Source: Lactobacillus huangpiensis
GTDB taxonomy: Bacteria; Bacillota; Bacilli; Lactobacillales; Lactobacillaceae
DNA length: 64,000 nucleotides
Direction of reading: 5' to 3'
NCBI RefSeq assembly: GCF_019972815.1
Contig: NZ_BPPA01000006.1
Coordinates: 62,001-126,000, forward strand
Part shown: positions 1 through 9,148 of the stretch, one piece after another
How the letters are laid out: every line of letters starts with the position of its first letter
How positions within the stretch are numbered: position 1 is the first letter of the stretch
Translations under genes and position numbers: made by a program
The notes under the pieces: generated by a model
Databases searched by the model: none
Told to the model about the DNA's origin: nothing
The model's input: only the letters and a program-made list of their open reading frames with translations

Positions 1-56
1 ACACTACGTGATTTGTCAATCTTTTTCTCCTTCACTATATTTTTAACAAATAAAAC

Positions 57-1286
57 TTATTTTTTTGGCGGTTTTTCTTCTGATCCTGCGATTAAATTAT
101 TCGGGTTCTCAGCCGCAACTTGGAAGTTTTCCTCATCTTCATCTTCTTTGAATACCTGAGAAACATTACGGTAATAGTTATAAACACGCAAAATAATAAT
201 TTTTAAAATAGCATAAATTGGAATACCAAAAATGACGCCCCATAGTCCCCAAACAGAACTTGAGCCTATCAATAATAAAATAGTGGTTACCGGGTGCATC
301 TCCATCTTGTTTCCCATTACCAAAGGACTAATAACCCTTGATTCAATGGTCTGTTCTATTGCAAAAACAACCAAAACTTTAATTACCATTGGTACAGAAA
401 GCATAATAGCAATCACGATTACAGGTATAAAGGAAATAAAAGTACCAAAATATGGAATAAGGTTAAGAATACCGCTTAAAACAGCAAGGGCAATGCCATA
501 CGGAAGTCCAATGATACTGTAACCAATGGCAAACATGATTCCGACCCAAAAGGCAACAGTAAGTTGTCCCCTAATATATGATGCTAGTGCAGTATTAATA
601 TCGTAAAGAAGTTCGCCAAAACTTTTCTGCCAGCGCTTCGGTGCAAATTGCATTAAGTAAGGGCGTAAATTGTGAGCATCTTTTAACATAAAAAACAGGA
701 TAAAGGGTGCAGTAAGTAAGGTCATAACTATGATAGTAACAACACTAATTGCTGAAGAAATATTGCTAAGCGCTGCATTGACGGCCTCATGACCTGACTT
801 AAAGAGCATATCTTGCGCCCTATTGATAGCATCATTAATATTGCCCTTAACACTGTGAAGTTGCGGATTACTCAGCCAATCCTGTACCGCATTTGTAGCA
901 TCCTTCCAGATATGGGGCCAATGAGTAATTAATGAATTAATTTGACTTTGAACAATTGGCAATAAAGTATTAACTATCCAAACGAGCAAAACTGCTACTA
1001 AAACAAATAATCCAAGAATAGTAACAATCCTTGGTACTTTGAACTTTCTCTCTAAAATATCTACTAGCGGATTCATAATATAAAACTGAATCAAAGCCAG
1101 CATTAACGGAGGAAGAATCGCACTTACAAAGACCTTAGCGGGATTTAAAACAAATGATATTTTGTTGAACAACCAAATCACAAGGAAGAACAACAAAATG
1201 TTTAGTAGTGCAATACTAAACCGATTATTCAAAAACCATTTTTGAAATATGGTTCTTTTTTTATGCTTTTTCTCGTAGTCCATCAA
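57..1286 (-). CDS. AI-2E family transporter (YdbI/PerM-like permease)
   Basis: A polytopic membrane protein of 409 residues. It has two N-terminal hydrophobic segments (about residues 22-75), a soluble central part (about 120-180) and a cluster of hydrophobic segments from 180 to 370, which is the layout of the AI-2E/PerM permease family (PF01594). The conserved family signature around GLPYGIALAVLSGILNLIPYFG is visible in the second half. The C-terminus is a charged cytoplasmic tail rich in Glu and Lys. Family members export small molecules or act as Na+/H+ antiporters, so the substrate cannot be named. It lies 10 bases downstream of the sorbitol-EIIA-like gene on the same strand and is probably cotranscribed with it. 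Confidence 0.9.
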   Translation of the reverse strand: MMDYEKKHKKRTIFQKWFLNNRFSIALLNILLFFLVIWLFNKISFVLNPAKVFVSAILPPLMLALIQFYIMNPLVDILERKFKVPRIVTILGLFVLVAVLLVWIVNTLLPIVQSQINSLITHWPHIWKDATNAVQDWLSNPQLHSVKGNINDAINRAQDMLFKSGHEAVNAALSNISSAISVVTIIVMTLLTAPFILFFMLKDAHNLRPYLMQFAPKRWQKSFGELLYDINTALASYIRGQLTVAFWVGIMFAIGYSIIGLPYGIALAVLSGILNLIPYFGTFISFIPVIVIAIMLSVPMVIKVLVVFAIEQTIESRVISPLVMGNKMEMHPVTTILLLIGSSSVWGLWGVIFGIPIYAILKIIILRVYNYYRNVSQVFKEDEDEENFQVAAENPNNLIAGSEEKPPKK

Positions 1287-1296
1287 ATCATCCTAA

Positions 1297-1677
1297 TCAA
1301 ATATGCTCATATATTATGTCATCACCGATATTAAATTCGGGCATAGCCTGTTTATCTTCTAAAGTAAAATACACACCGTTAGCCAATGGATTTTTTGACT
1401 TTTTCTGATTAAAAAACAGTGTAACATGACCCAGAGCCCTCATATCGCTGGCAACCATAGAACCGACAAAGTCAGCAACATAGGTCTGCCCATCAATAGT
1501 AATTGTATCGCCTTTTTTCATAATAAAACCAGTGGGAGGAGTTTGGGGATCGAATTTTTGAATAACCGAAACATCGACTAGTTCAGGAGTGACATTTTCA
1601 CCAAATAAAATCACCATGTTTCCCTTAGGCTCAATAGCTTGCTTACCAATTTTCGTAATAGTTGCTGTCCATTTCAT
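1297..1677 (-). CDS. PTS glucitol/sorbitol EIIA-like protein, phosphorylation histidine absent
   Basis: A protein of 126 residues matching the whole length of the glucitol/sorbitol EIIA family (PF03829, SrlB/GutA). The family motif GHVTLFF is near residue 83. In E. coli SrlB the phosphorylated residue is His43 in FIHCHGE. Here the aligned stretch reads VIQKFDP and has no histidine. No sorbitol EIIB/EIIC or sorbitol-6-phosphate dehydrogenase gene is nearby. It may therefore be a regulatory or vestigial member rather than a working phosphocarrier. A good ribosome binding site (AAGGAGAGC) precedes the ATG. The family call is firm, the activity doubtful. Confidence 0.82.
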   Translation of the reverse strand: MKWTATITKIGKQAIEPKGNMVILFGENVTPELVDVSVIQKFDPQTPPTGFIMKKGDTITIDGQTYVADFVGSMVASDMRALGHVTLFFNQKKSKNPLANGVYFTLEDKQAMPEFNIGDDIIYEHI

Positions 1678-1713
1678 AATTTGCTCTCCTTAAGCTTTAA
1701 TTTTAGCATAACA

Positions 1714-1744
1714 AAAACCGCTTAACTAATATATAAGCGGTTTT
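1714..1744 (-). terminator. intrinsic terminator of the P-type ATPase gene
   Basis: An 11-bp stem (AAAACCGCTTA with TAAGCGGTTTT) around a 9-base loop, just after the ATPase stop codon and before the EIIA-like gene. A-rich and T-rich flanks would make it work in both directions. Confidence 0.85.
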
Positions 1745-1757
1745 CTTTGTTACTTCT

Positions 1758-4514
1758 TTATTTTTTATGATAGAGAAGCCATTTCTTAATTTCATCAATA
1801 ATAACTAACGGTATTGGAAGACAGAATAAGAATAACCAGTCAACCGGTAATAACCTTGTCGTATTGAATAATTGCTGCAAGCCGGGAGTAACCGTTAAAG
1901 CTAAAAACAGAAGTATTTCAAAAATAATGCCATACCAAATATTACGATTGCTGAAAATGCCTTTTTTAAATAATGAAACTTTGTTTGTTCTGCAATTCAG
2001 CACGTTTGCGATCTGCGTAAAAATAATTGCTCCTAAAACCATTGTGGTTGCGCGCATATAAACTGGACCATCAGCAGCTAATGGCACATGAGGCCAGCCG
2101 TTTTGGAAATTCACAAAGAAATATGCACCGATCGATATGGCACTGGAAATCAAACCATACCACAAAAACGCTTTAACAATTACGCTTCTGTTGAGCAGGT
2201 GCTCATTACGTTTTCTTGGAGCTTGTTTCATGACATCAGGATCAACAGCTTCTCCGCCCAATCCTAATGCAGGCAACATATCTGTTCCCAAGTCGACTGT
2301 TAAAATCTGCATTACAGTCATTGGCAAAGGAATCATGCCTCCAGAAAACAGGAACAATATCGAGGGAAAGGCCTCAGGCACATTTGAAGTCAAAATATAA
2401 GTTAAAAACTTACGGATATTGCTGTAGACGGCACGGCCTTCTTCAATTGCGGCCACAATAGACGCAAAATTATCATCAGTCAAGATAATATTGGCTGCAT
2501 CTTTAGCTACATCCGTACCAGTCAAGCCCATTGCTATACCAATATCTGCCTGCTTCAAAGCCGGTGCATCGTTAACTCCGTCACCAGTAGAAGCTACAAT
2601 TTCACCATTTTCCTGTAAAGTTTTAACGACCTTATATTTTTGTTCAGGAGCTACTCTAGCAAAAATCACTTCTCCTTTCAATGCTTCTCGTAAATCTTCA
2701 TTGCTCATGGTTTCTAGTTCATCACCAGATATGACTCGAGCCTTGTCAGAGGTCAAACCAATTTGAACTGCAACGGATTTTGCTGTCAACTTGGAATCCC
2801 CAGTAACCATAATAATTTTAATTTTTGCCTGGTGACAACGCCTAACGGCATTATATATTTCAGGACGAGGTGGATCACTCATTGTAGTCAACCCAACAAA
2901 TATTAAGTGCTCCTCAGCTGATTCAATGGTTAACTTAGTAACATCAGTATTTTCTTTTTCCACAATTCGATAGGCCATAGCCATACTGCGAAGTCCTTTA
3001 GCAGCATAGTCGGCATTGTGTTTTTCGGCTCGTTTCTTATCATCGTCAGTCAGAGCCCGAACTTTACCATCGACTTGAATTTGGTCACACTGCTTAATCA
3101 CATCGCTAAAAGAACCCTTAGTAAAAATGATATATTGGTGATCATTCCAGCGATGAATAGTTGACATACGCTTTCTATTAGAGTCAAAAGGCAGTTCTCT
3201 TAATCGCGGATACTTAACCAAAACTTTTTGACGATCAAACCCTGCTTTTTCGGCCATAATAATTAAACAGGCTTCAGTTGGCGTCCCCAAAATTTTGGGC
3301 TTTCCTCCTTTGACCTTGCTGGGTTGAACAGCAGTATCGTTGTCCAAAGATGCTATTTGAACCAACTTATGCAAGTCGGGATTTTCTTCATACCACAACT
3401 GTTTATTGTTTAATTCAATCTGCCCATTATTGACATAACCATTGCCAGTAACTTTATATTCATTTTGAGGAGTCCAAATGTAATGAATAGTCATTTGATT
3501 CTGGGTTAAAGTACCTGTTTTGTCTGAACAAATAACTGTAGTTTCTCCAAGTGTTTCAACAGAATTTAATTCCTTAACCAGTGCATGTTTTTTGGCCATG
3601 CGTTTAACACCCTGAGCTAAGCTAAGAGTTACAGTAGGCAATAATCCTTCTGGGATAAAAGCTACAATCATCCCTAAAGCAAAAATAAAGGCTTTAGCAA
3701 ACGGATATTTAACAAAGAAAATCGCTGCAATTAGAAACAAAATACCTATCGAAACAGCAATTATTGATAATTGTTTCGTCAGGCGGTTTAATTCTTGGGT
3801 TAGTGGACTATCGACTTTATTTTGCTTTTGTGTTAACTGCGCTATTTTGCCAAATTCAGTATTCATTCCCGTAGCAAATGCTATTGCACGAGCTGTACCT
3901 GAGCCAACTGTTGTTCCTGAATAAACCAAATTAGCTTCTGCGTAGCTGCCTTCGCCCGGTGCGTAATCCGTAGTTTTTGATTCAGGTACAGATTCACCAT
4001 TTAGAGCACTTTGATCAACTTGCATTGAGCTGGCAGTAATTAGTCTGGCGTCTGCTGGAATAGCATTACCTGCTTGAAGAATAAAAACATCTCCGGGAAC
4101 CAATTCTTTGGCATCAATCTGCGTTTTTTTACCATCACGAATTGCCTGAACATAAGTTGGCAACATATTATTTAAAGCATCTGTTGCTCTTTTAGCTGCC
4201 CTTTCCTGCCAAAAACTAAACAAACCATTAATAATGTTGACCATCCAAATGGCAATTCCCAATTCAATGGTACCGCTGAACATCGCAACAGCTCCGGAAA
4301 TCCACAACAAGATTGCCATCATACTAATAAAGTTCTTAAAAAAAGTCTTCCATTCAGACTCTTCCTCAGACTTTTTAATTTCATTACGACCATATTTAGC
4401 CAATCTTGCGGTTGCCTCTGCAGAAGTTAAGCCTGCAGAAGATGAGTGAAGATTAGTATAAACTTCAGAAATATCATTCTTAGCATAAAGCTCTCGAATT
4501 TTATTTTCTTCCAT
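1758..4514 (-). CDS. cation-transporting P-type ATPase, P2 class with Na+/K+-ATPase-like membrane motifs
   Basis: A P2-type ion pump of 918 residues. An N-terminal cation-ATPase domain is followed by the actuator domain, the phosphorylation motif DKTGTLT (about residue 330), the hinge GDGVNDAP (about 645) and ten hydrophobic segments. Two membrane motifs resemble Na+/K+-ATPases more than Ca2+ pumps: PEGLLPTVT in M4 (Ca2+ pumps usually read PEGLPAVVT) and DLGTDMLPA in M6 (Ca2+ pumps usually have NLVTDG). The pump may therefore move monovalent cations such as Na+. The upstream ATG at 4523 has AAGAGGT directly against it, while the ATG at 4514 has proper spacing, so 4514 is chosen. Confidence 0.93.
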   Translation of the reverse strand: MEENKIRELYAKNDISEVYTNLHSSSAGLTSAEATARLAKYGRNEIKKSEEESEWKTFFKNFISMMAILLWISGAVAMFSGTIELGIAIWMVNIINGLFSFWQERAAKRATDALNNMLPTYVQAIRDGKKTQIDAKELVPGDVFILQAGNAIPADARLITASSMQVDQSALNGESVPESKTTDYAPGEGSYAEANLVYSGTTVGSGTARAIAFATGMNTEFGKIAQLTQKQNKVDSPLTQELNRLTKQLSIIAVSIGILFLIAAIFFVKYPFAKAFIFALGMIVAFIPEGLLPTVTLSLAQGVKRMAKKHALVKELNSVETLGETTVICSDKTGTLTQNQMTIHYIWTPQNEYKVTGNGYVNNGQIELNNKQLWYEENPDLHKLVQIASLDNDTAVQPSKVKGGKPKILGTPTEACLIIMAEKAGFDRQKVLVKYPRLRELPFDSNRKRMSTIHRWNDHQYIIFTKGSFSDVIKQCDQIQVDGKVRALTDDDKKRAEKHNADYAAKGLRSMAMAYRIVEKENTDVTKLTIESAEEHLIFVGLTTMSDPPRPEIYNAVRRCHQAKIKIIMVTGDSKLTAKSVAVQIGLTSDKARVISGDELETMSNEDLREALKGEVIFARVAPEQKYKVVKTLQENGEIVASTGDGVNDAPALKQADIGIAMGLTGTDVAKDAANIILTDDNFASIVAAIEEGRAVYSNIRKFLTYILTSNVPEAFPSILFLFSGGMIPLPMTVMQILTVDLGTDMLPALGLGGEAVDPDVMKQAPRKRNEHLLNRSVIVKAFLWYGLISSAISIGAYFFVNFQNGWPHVPLAADGPVYMRATTMVLGAIIFTQIANVLNCRTNKVSLFKKGIFSNRNIWYGIIFEILLFLALTVTPGLQQLFNTTRLLPVDWLFLFCLPIPLVIIDEIKKWLLYHKK

Positions 4515-4632
4515 TCCCAACATACCTCTTATTTCAAAACTTTCAATTTAAAATTAATAAATAAAGCCGACACCATACTTTAACACTTTTTGAAATGTTA
4601 AAGTCACTCAATATTTTTACAATTGCGTGTCA

Positions 4633-4641
4633 TGCTATACT
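4633..4641 (+). promoter_or_regulatory. extended -10 promoter of the lactonase gene
   Basis: The sequence TGCTATACT is an extended -10 element (TGn plus TATACT) about 45 bases upstream of the lactonase ATG. A TTTACA at 4616-4621 is only 14 bases away, so the extended element probably carries the recognition. Confidence 0.5.
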
Positions 4642-4684
4642 AATTATTGAGACAATTATAAATGAAATTGGAGGCTTTTCAAGC

Positions 4685-5719
4685 ATGAAATTATTAATTG
4701 GAGGATATACCAAAAAAAAATCAACGGGAATCTATGAATTACCACTCACACTCGATGAAAACGGTCTGGAAATGCAAATGGGACCAGCTAAAGAAGTAAT
4801 AAAAGTTGGAGGTCCAACCTATTTTGTTCAAGATGGCAAGCTTATTTTTACTATTAATAACGCTGGCGATAAAGGTGGCATCAGCTCATTTGAACTCGTT
4901 GATGGTAAGGATCAGGAAAAAGATTCATACTTAACTCCCGGTTCGTCACCTGCCTACATTGGCATTAACCAGAAAAAGAAATTGCTTTATACTGCCAATT
5001 ACCATACAGCAGTTTTAGCTGTATTCTCATTTGATGATGATGGCAAGTTAACTTTTTTGGATTCAGTGACTCACACTGCAGATAGCCTGGGGCCTTGTCC
5101 TGAACAAGCTGATGGTCCCCATCCGCATTTTTTTGATCAAACACCACAAGGAAATCTTGTAAGTTGCGACTTAGGCAATGACTGTGTTGATTTTTATAGC
5201 TTTAAAAATGATAAGCTGCATCATTTAGCTAAATATCAAAACGAGCCAGGCTTTGGCAGTCGCCACATTGTTTTCAGTCCTGATGGCAATTATTTTTATG
5301 TTGTTGGTGAGCTTTCAAGCAAAATTAATTTAGTCAAGTTTGATGAGGTTAATTGGCAATTTAAGAGTATTGCCACTTATTCAACTATTCCTGATGATTA
5401 TTCCGACCACAATGGAGCGGCTGCTATTAAAATTAGTAAAGATGGTAAATTTATTTATGCTTCCAATCGTGGTCACGATACTATTACTGTTTTTGCAGTC
5501 AACGATGATCACACTTTACAGTTGCGTCAAAGAATCTCAACCTTTGGCGAATTTCCGCGAGATTTTAACTGGGATAAAGACGAAAAATATGTAGTAGCAA
5601 CTAATCAAAATTCTGATAATGCTACTTTATATACCAGGGATGCGGAAAATGGCTGTTTGACTCCTGTGCAAAAGAATATTTTTGTTCCAGAAGGAACCCG
5701 CGTGCTTTTTAGCGAATAA
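4685..5719 (+). CDS. lactonase family protein (6-phosphogluconolactonase-like beta-propeller)
   Basis: A cytoplasmic protein of 344 residues of the seven-bladed lactonase family (PF10282, YkgB/Pgl type), which hydrolyses 6-phosphogluconolactone in the oxidative pentose phosphate pathway. Family signatures are LLIGGYT at the N-terminus, GPHPHFFDQTP near the middle, GSRHIVFSPDGNYFYVVGEL, and YASNRGHDTITVF towards the end. The frame is open upstream to 4595, but a strong ribosome binding site (TTGGAGG) sits 10 bases before the ATG at 4685 and the family starts there. It stands alone between two terminators. Confidence 0.92.
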   Translation: MKLLIGGYTKKKSTGIYELPLTLDENGLEMQMGPAKEVIKVGGPTYFVQDGKLIFTINNAGDKGGISSFELVDGKDQEKDSYLTPGSSPAYIGINQKKKLLYTANYHTAVLAVFSFDDDGKLTFLDSVTHTADSLGPCPEQADGPHPHFFDQTPQGNLVSCDLGNDCVDFYSFKNDKLHHLAKYQNEPGFGSRHIVFSPDGNYFYVVGELSSKINLVKFDEVNWQFKSIATYSTIPDDYSDHNGAAAIKISKDGKFIYASNRGHDTITVFAVNDDHTLQLRQRISTFGEFPRDFNWDKDEKYVVATNQNSDNATLYTRDAENGCLTPVQKNIFVPEGTRVLFSE

Positions 5720-5735
5720 TTTTTCCAAAACAAAT

Positions 5736-5771
5736 AAAGAGTTGTCTAAAATAATGACAACTCTTTTTTAT
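5736..5771. terminator. bidirectional terminator between lactonase and rluD genes
   Basis: The stem AAAGAGTTGTC with GACAACTCTTT, followed by a T tract, lies between the convergent lactonase and pseudouridine synthase genes and can serve both strands. Confidence 0.85.
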
Positions 5772-5785
5772 TACATGTGCTAAAA

Positions 5786-6676
5786 CTATTTCGGAATATT
5801 CTGCCATAATTCTTGCATATCAATTGGATCAGGGATCTCAATACTAACTTGCCTTTCTTTACTGAACGGATCAGGAAATTCTAAGTAAAAGCAATTTAAT
5901 GCTTGTCGTTTGAAATTATCTTTTTGCCCATATAATGGATCTCCATATAACGGATGACCAAGATATTGCATGTGCAAACGAATCTGGTGAGTTCTCCCGG
6001 TATAAAGGCGTAGTTCTACTATACTGGCATTTTCTTTTTGTGCAATCACTTTATATGCCGTTTTTGCTTTCTTACCAGTGGGTTCAATACTACGTACAAT
6101 CGAAGTTCCTTTTCGTCCAATTGGCTGATCTATGATGCCCTTTAGTTCGTCTAAACCAAAATTACCATGAACTATTGCATGGTACTTTTTAATAAATTTA
6201 TCCTTTTTGAGCTGACTAAAACGTGCATGCGCAATAGCATTTTTACCAACTAAAACCAAACCAGAAGTGTCACGGTCAAGTCGCGTTACAATATGTGGCT
6301 TGATATTCACACTTTTTTTGCGCTCAAAATAACCTAAAATTTGGTTAACGAGTGCGTTATCATCATAGCGGGAAGGAATCGATAAAATCCCTGCAGGCTT
6401 ATTAACAACCAGGTAGTTTTCAGTTTCTTTAACAACCTCAATAGGTTTTTGGGAAGGTGTGAGCCATGGATTATGCTTTTCCTGACCCGGAATGAAAATC
6501 ACTTCATCGCCAACATGTAAATTGAAGTTTGTATAGCGCCTTTTATGATTAACAAGAATTAAGCCACCCGCATTTTTAGCATTATTGACAGCTCTTTTTG
6601 AAAAACCATTCTTTAATAAAAAAATCCCCAGTTTTTTGGGGGCCTTTTCATCTACAGTAACTTTAAATAGTGTCAT
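5786..6676 (-). CDS. RluD-family 23S rRNA pseudouridine synthase
   Basis: An RNA pseudouridine synthase of 296 residues of the RluA/RluD family. The catalytic motif TRLDRDTSGLVLVGKN contains the conserved Asp. GRTHQIRLHMQYLGHPLYGD, the second family motif, follows. It modifies uridines in 23S rRNA or tRNA. The exact target cannot be told from sequence. The frame is open to 6811 inside nadK, but the ATG at 6676 has a ribosome binding site (TTGGAGA) 7 bases upstream and overlaps nadK by 14 bases, as expected in a translationally coupled operon. The order relQ-nadK-rluD is the same as Bacillus yjbM-ppnK-yjbO. Confidence 0.94.
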   Translation of the reverse strand: MTLFKVTVDEKAPKKLGIFLLKNGFSKRAVNNAKNAGGLILVNHKRRYTNFNLHVGDEVIFIPGQEKHNPWLTPSQKPIEVVKETENYLVVNKPAGILSIPSRYDDNALVNQILGYFERKKSVNIKPHIVTRLDRDTSGLVLVGKNAIAHARFSQLKKDKFIKKYHAIVHGNFGLDELKGIIDQPIGRKGTSIVRSIEPTGKKAKTAYKVIAQKENASIVELRLYTGRTHQIRLHMQYLGHPLYGDPLYGQKDNFKRQALNCFYLEFPDPFSKERQVSIEIPDPIDMQELWQNIPK

Positions 6677-7469
6677 CGTTATCTCCAATAAATGCACTTT
6701 GAACCCTTGACCAAAAATGGGTATGTCCAAACCTGTCAAAATGAATTTCCTTACTAGAAATACGGTAATTAATCTTTTTAGCATTTCTAATGTTAATGCG
6801 ACGACCATCAATGGTCATTACAAAATGATCAGCATTAGGAACTATGGTAACACACTGCTGGGGAGCGAGTACAATTGGTGATGACAAAGATCTAAAAATA
6901 CTATTGTTAATAGAAGCTATTTCTGCCATCTGTAAGGCTTTAAGTCTCGGATGGATCACGGCACCACCAAGCGATTTATTATAACCTGTTGAGCCAGTTG
7001 GAGTTGAAATACATAAACCATCTCCGCGGAAATTTTCAAATAACTGATCATCAATGTAAACTTTAGCTTCAAGCGTATGTGAAATGCGCTTTACTGCTGA
7101 CTCATTTAAAGCTAAAAAGTGTTTCTTTTCATTAGCTTCAGTTAGAAGTTCCACCTCTAACAGCGGATAGCTGGCAGACTCAGGTTCTCTTAAAAATAAA
7201 GCATCTACCATTTTATCAACTTCAGGACCACGCCAATCAGTATAAAAGCCCAGATGTCCAGTATGGATGCCGATGAAGCGAATTGAACTGATTTGGTTTT
7301 CATATCTGTGAAAAGCATTTATCAAAGTTCCGTCTCCACCGACCGTAATCACTACATCTGGATACTTGGCATCAAAGACAACGCCCTCTTTGGTTTCTAA
7401 CAATTTTCGCAAGTGCGCCACTACCTTTAGTGTCTCCTGATTGGTGTTATGGGCAATTGTAATTCTCAT
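6663..7469 (-). CDS. nadK: NAD kinase
   Basis: A cytoplasmic kinase of 268 residues that phosphorylates NAD+ to NADP+, setting the NADPH pool. The diagnostic motif VGGDGTLINAFH is near residue 45. LNESAVKR (about 120) and GDGLCISTPTGSTGYNKSLGG (about 150-170) are the other family blocks. The length is normal. The ATG overlaps the relQ stop codon (TAATG), and the 3' end overlaps rluD, so the three genes form one coupled operon. Confidence 0.96.
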   Translation of the reverse strand: MRITIAHNTNQETLKVVAHLRKLLETKEGVVFDAKYPDVVITVGGDGTLINAFHRYENQISSIRFIGIHTGHLGFYTDWRGPEVDKMVDALFLREPESASYPLLEVELLTEANEKKHFLALNESAVKRISHTLEAKVYIDDQLFENFRGDGLCISTPTGSTGYNKSLGGAVIHPRLKALQMAEIASINNSIFRSLSSPIVLAPQQCVTIVPNADHFVMTIDGRRINIRNAKKINYRISSKEIHFDRFGHTHFWSRVQSAFIGDNDDTI

Positions 7470-8098
7470 TATTTTTCCTTACCCTTGTTTTTGGTAAAAA
7501 CTTTCTGAGCTTCTTGCACTTCATCTTTAATTAATGACATTTCTTCATCAAGCTTATATGCCGTTTCTGCAGTAGATTTTAGTCTTTCAGAAATATCTTT
7601 AGGATAAGAACCCTGATATTTGTAATTGAGAGTGTGTTCTACCGTTGCCCAAAAGTTCATTGCCAATGTTCTAATCTGAATTTCAGCTAATAATTTTTTT
7701 GGACCAGTCGGCAAATAAACAGTATATGAAATAACCATATGATAAGAGCGATAGCCCGAAGGTTTAGCATTTTTCACATAATCACGTTCTTCAATGACTT
7801 CCATGTCGGCACGTGTATGAATTAAGTCTACCACCTTATAAATATCATCGACAAATTGACAAACTATTCTAATTCCCGCTATGTCTTGCATATCAGTTTC
7901 AATAACGTCGAAACTAATTACACGTCTTTTCATTTTTTCTTTAATTGAGTCAACAGTTTTCACCCTGCCGACCACAAATTCTATAGGTGAATGTTCTCCC
8001 TTTGTCAAGAAACTTTGTCTTAAAGAACGAAATTTCACCTTTAATTCTCGCACGGCCTCTTCATATGGCCATAAAAAATTATCCCAGTCATAATTCAT
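7469..8098 (-). CDS. relQ: small alarmone synthetase RelQ (GTP pyrophosphokinase)
   Basis: A single-domain (p)ppGpp synthetase of 209 residues with no HD hydrolase or regulatory domains, matching the RelQ/YjbM small alarmone synthetases. Conserved blocks are DIAGIRIVCQFVDDIY, KPSGYRSYHM and EIQIRTLAMNFWATVEHTLNYKY. It transfers pyrophosphate from ATP to GTP or GDP during stress. It is the first gene of the relQ-nadK-rluD operon, which ties alarmone production to the NADP-forming enzyme by position only. Confidence 0.95.
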   Translation of the reverse strand: MNYDWDNFLWPYEEAVRELKVKFRSLRQSFLTKGEHSPIEFVVGRVKTVDSIKEKMKRRVISFDVIETDMQDIAGIRIVCQFVDDIYKVVDLIHTRADMEVIEERDYVKNAKPSGYRSYHMVISYTVYLPTGPKKLLAEIQIRTLAMNFWATVEHTLNYKYQGSYPKDISERLKSTAETAYKLDEEMSLIKDEVQEAQKVFTKNKGKEK

Positions 8099-8451
8099 AG
8101 AAATAACCCTTTCTCAAACAGCATATTCATTTTAACATAATTTATATGATAGCAATTTCATATGGTCATTTACCTTAATAAAATAATCCCTGTTTTTCTA
8201 TACAGGTGCCTAAAGCCTTATTACAAAGTCTTTTTTCTTGCACATTAAACCTTTTGATATTATGATAAATTTATTAATTTCAATTAGGCTATACTATCAT
8301 AGCTTTAGCACTTATTTTACTTATTTAGAAAATTTTAAAATTTAATGACATTTGTTTTTGATTTTTAGAAACTACTTTTGAAAAATATAGATTTTGCTAC
8401 AGAATATTAAAGTATTTCTTTCATAAACAAAATTGAATGGAGTAATATTAA
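8099..8451. other. divergent intergenic region relQ / CYTH gene
   Basis: This AT-rich stretch of about 350 bases separates divergent genes and must carry both promoters. TTTTAA/TTAACATAA-type boxes near 8130-8150 face relQ, and TATACT at about 8290 faces the CYTH gene. A short hairpin (CCTGTTTTTCTATACAGG) lies near 8189. I see no further gene. Confidence 0.5.
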
Positions 8452-9075
8452 ATGTCTCAAAATAATGAAATTGAAGCAAAAATCATCTTACCTAAGGCAA
8501 TATACCAAAAACTTTGTCATGATTTTCCAGTAAAGCAAAGCTTTACACAAGAAAATTATTATTTTGATACTACGGACAGTTTGCTAAAACAATATAACAT
8601 AAGCTGTCGCATTAGGCTTTTTAGTGACCATGCAGAGCAAACTCTGAAGGTTCCAAATAAGAATCCCATACAACACGATTTTCATGAAGCAATAGAAATT
8701 AATGATTCCTTAAAATTAGATGAAGCTAAAGCATTAATTAAGCATGTAGCAAAAGGATCGCCTATAATTTTTAAGTATAGCGTAGGAGAATATTTGGATC
8801 AGAAATTTTCACAGAAGTTAAAACTGCATTTACAAACTTTCTGCAAAACTCACCGTATATTAGCGAATGGACCACAAAATTGTGAACTGACTTTTGATGA
8901 TAACACTTATCCAGATAACTACGAAGATTTTGAGCTTGAGATTGAAAACCATAATCCAGATTTAATAGAGCAGATTCTTGCAGAATTAAAAAAAGAGTAT
9001 AAATTTACACAAAATTATACTAATACTAACCAAGCAAAAGTTGCACGCGCTTACATACATTGTGTTAGAATATGA
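8452..9075 (+). CDS. CYTH domain protein (YjbK-like triphosphate tunnel enzyme)
   Basis: A protein of 207 residues with the ExExK signature of triphosphate tunnel metalloenzymes at residues 6-10 (EIEAK), followed by basic and acidic residues on alternating strands (CRIRLF, LKVPNK, FELEIE). The family includes inorganic triphosphatases, thiamine triphosphatases and class IV adenylate cyclases. The Bacillus counterpart is YjbK, next to yjbM (relQ) and yjbH. A clear ribosome binding site (ATGGAG) precedes the ATG. The tunnel phosphohydrolase fold is well supported, the substrate is not known. Confidence 0.88.
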   Translation: MSQNNEIEAKIILPKAIYQKLCHDFPVKQSFTQENYYFDTTDSLLKQYNISCRIRLFSDHAEQTLKVPNKNPIQHDFHEAIEINDSLKLDEAKALIKHVAKGSPIIFKYSVGEYLDQKFSQKLKLHLQTFCKTHRILANGPQNCELTFDDNTYPDNYEDFELEIENHNPDLIEQILAELKKEYKFTQNYTNTNQAKVARAYIHCVRI

Positions 9076-9148
9076 TTGAGTGAACTTTTTAAAAGGGTAG
9101 ATTTTTAATCATTTTATACTTAACAATCAGTATTGGAGGAGCCTGATC

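Noticed and set aside
232-522. A plus-strand 96-residue frame
   Set aside because: It lies wholly inside the AI-2E permease gene on the other strand and mirrors its codons.
6677-6811. The upstream extension of the rluD frame
   Set aside because: It is the nadK sequence read in another frame. The ATG at 6676 has its own ribosome binding site.
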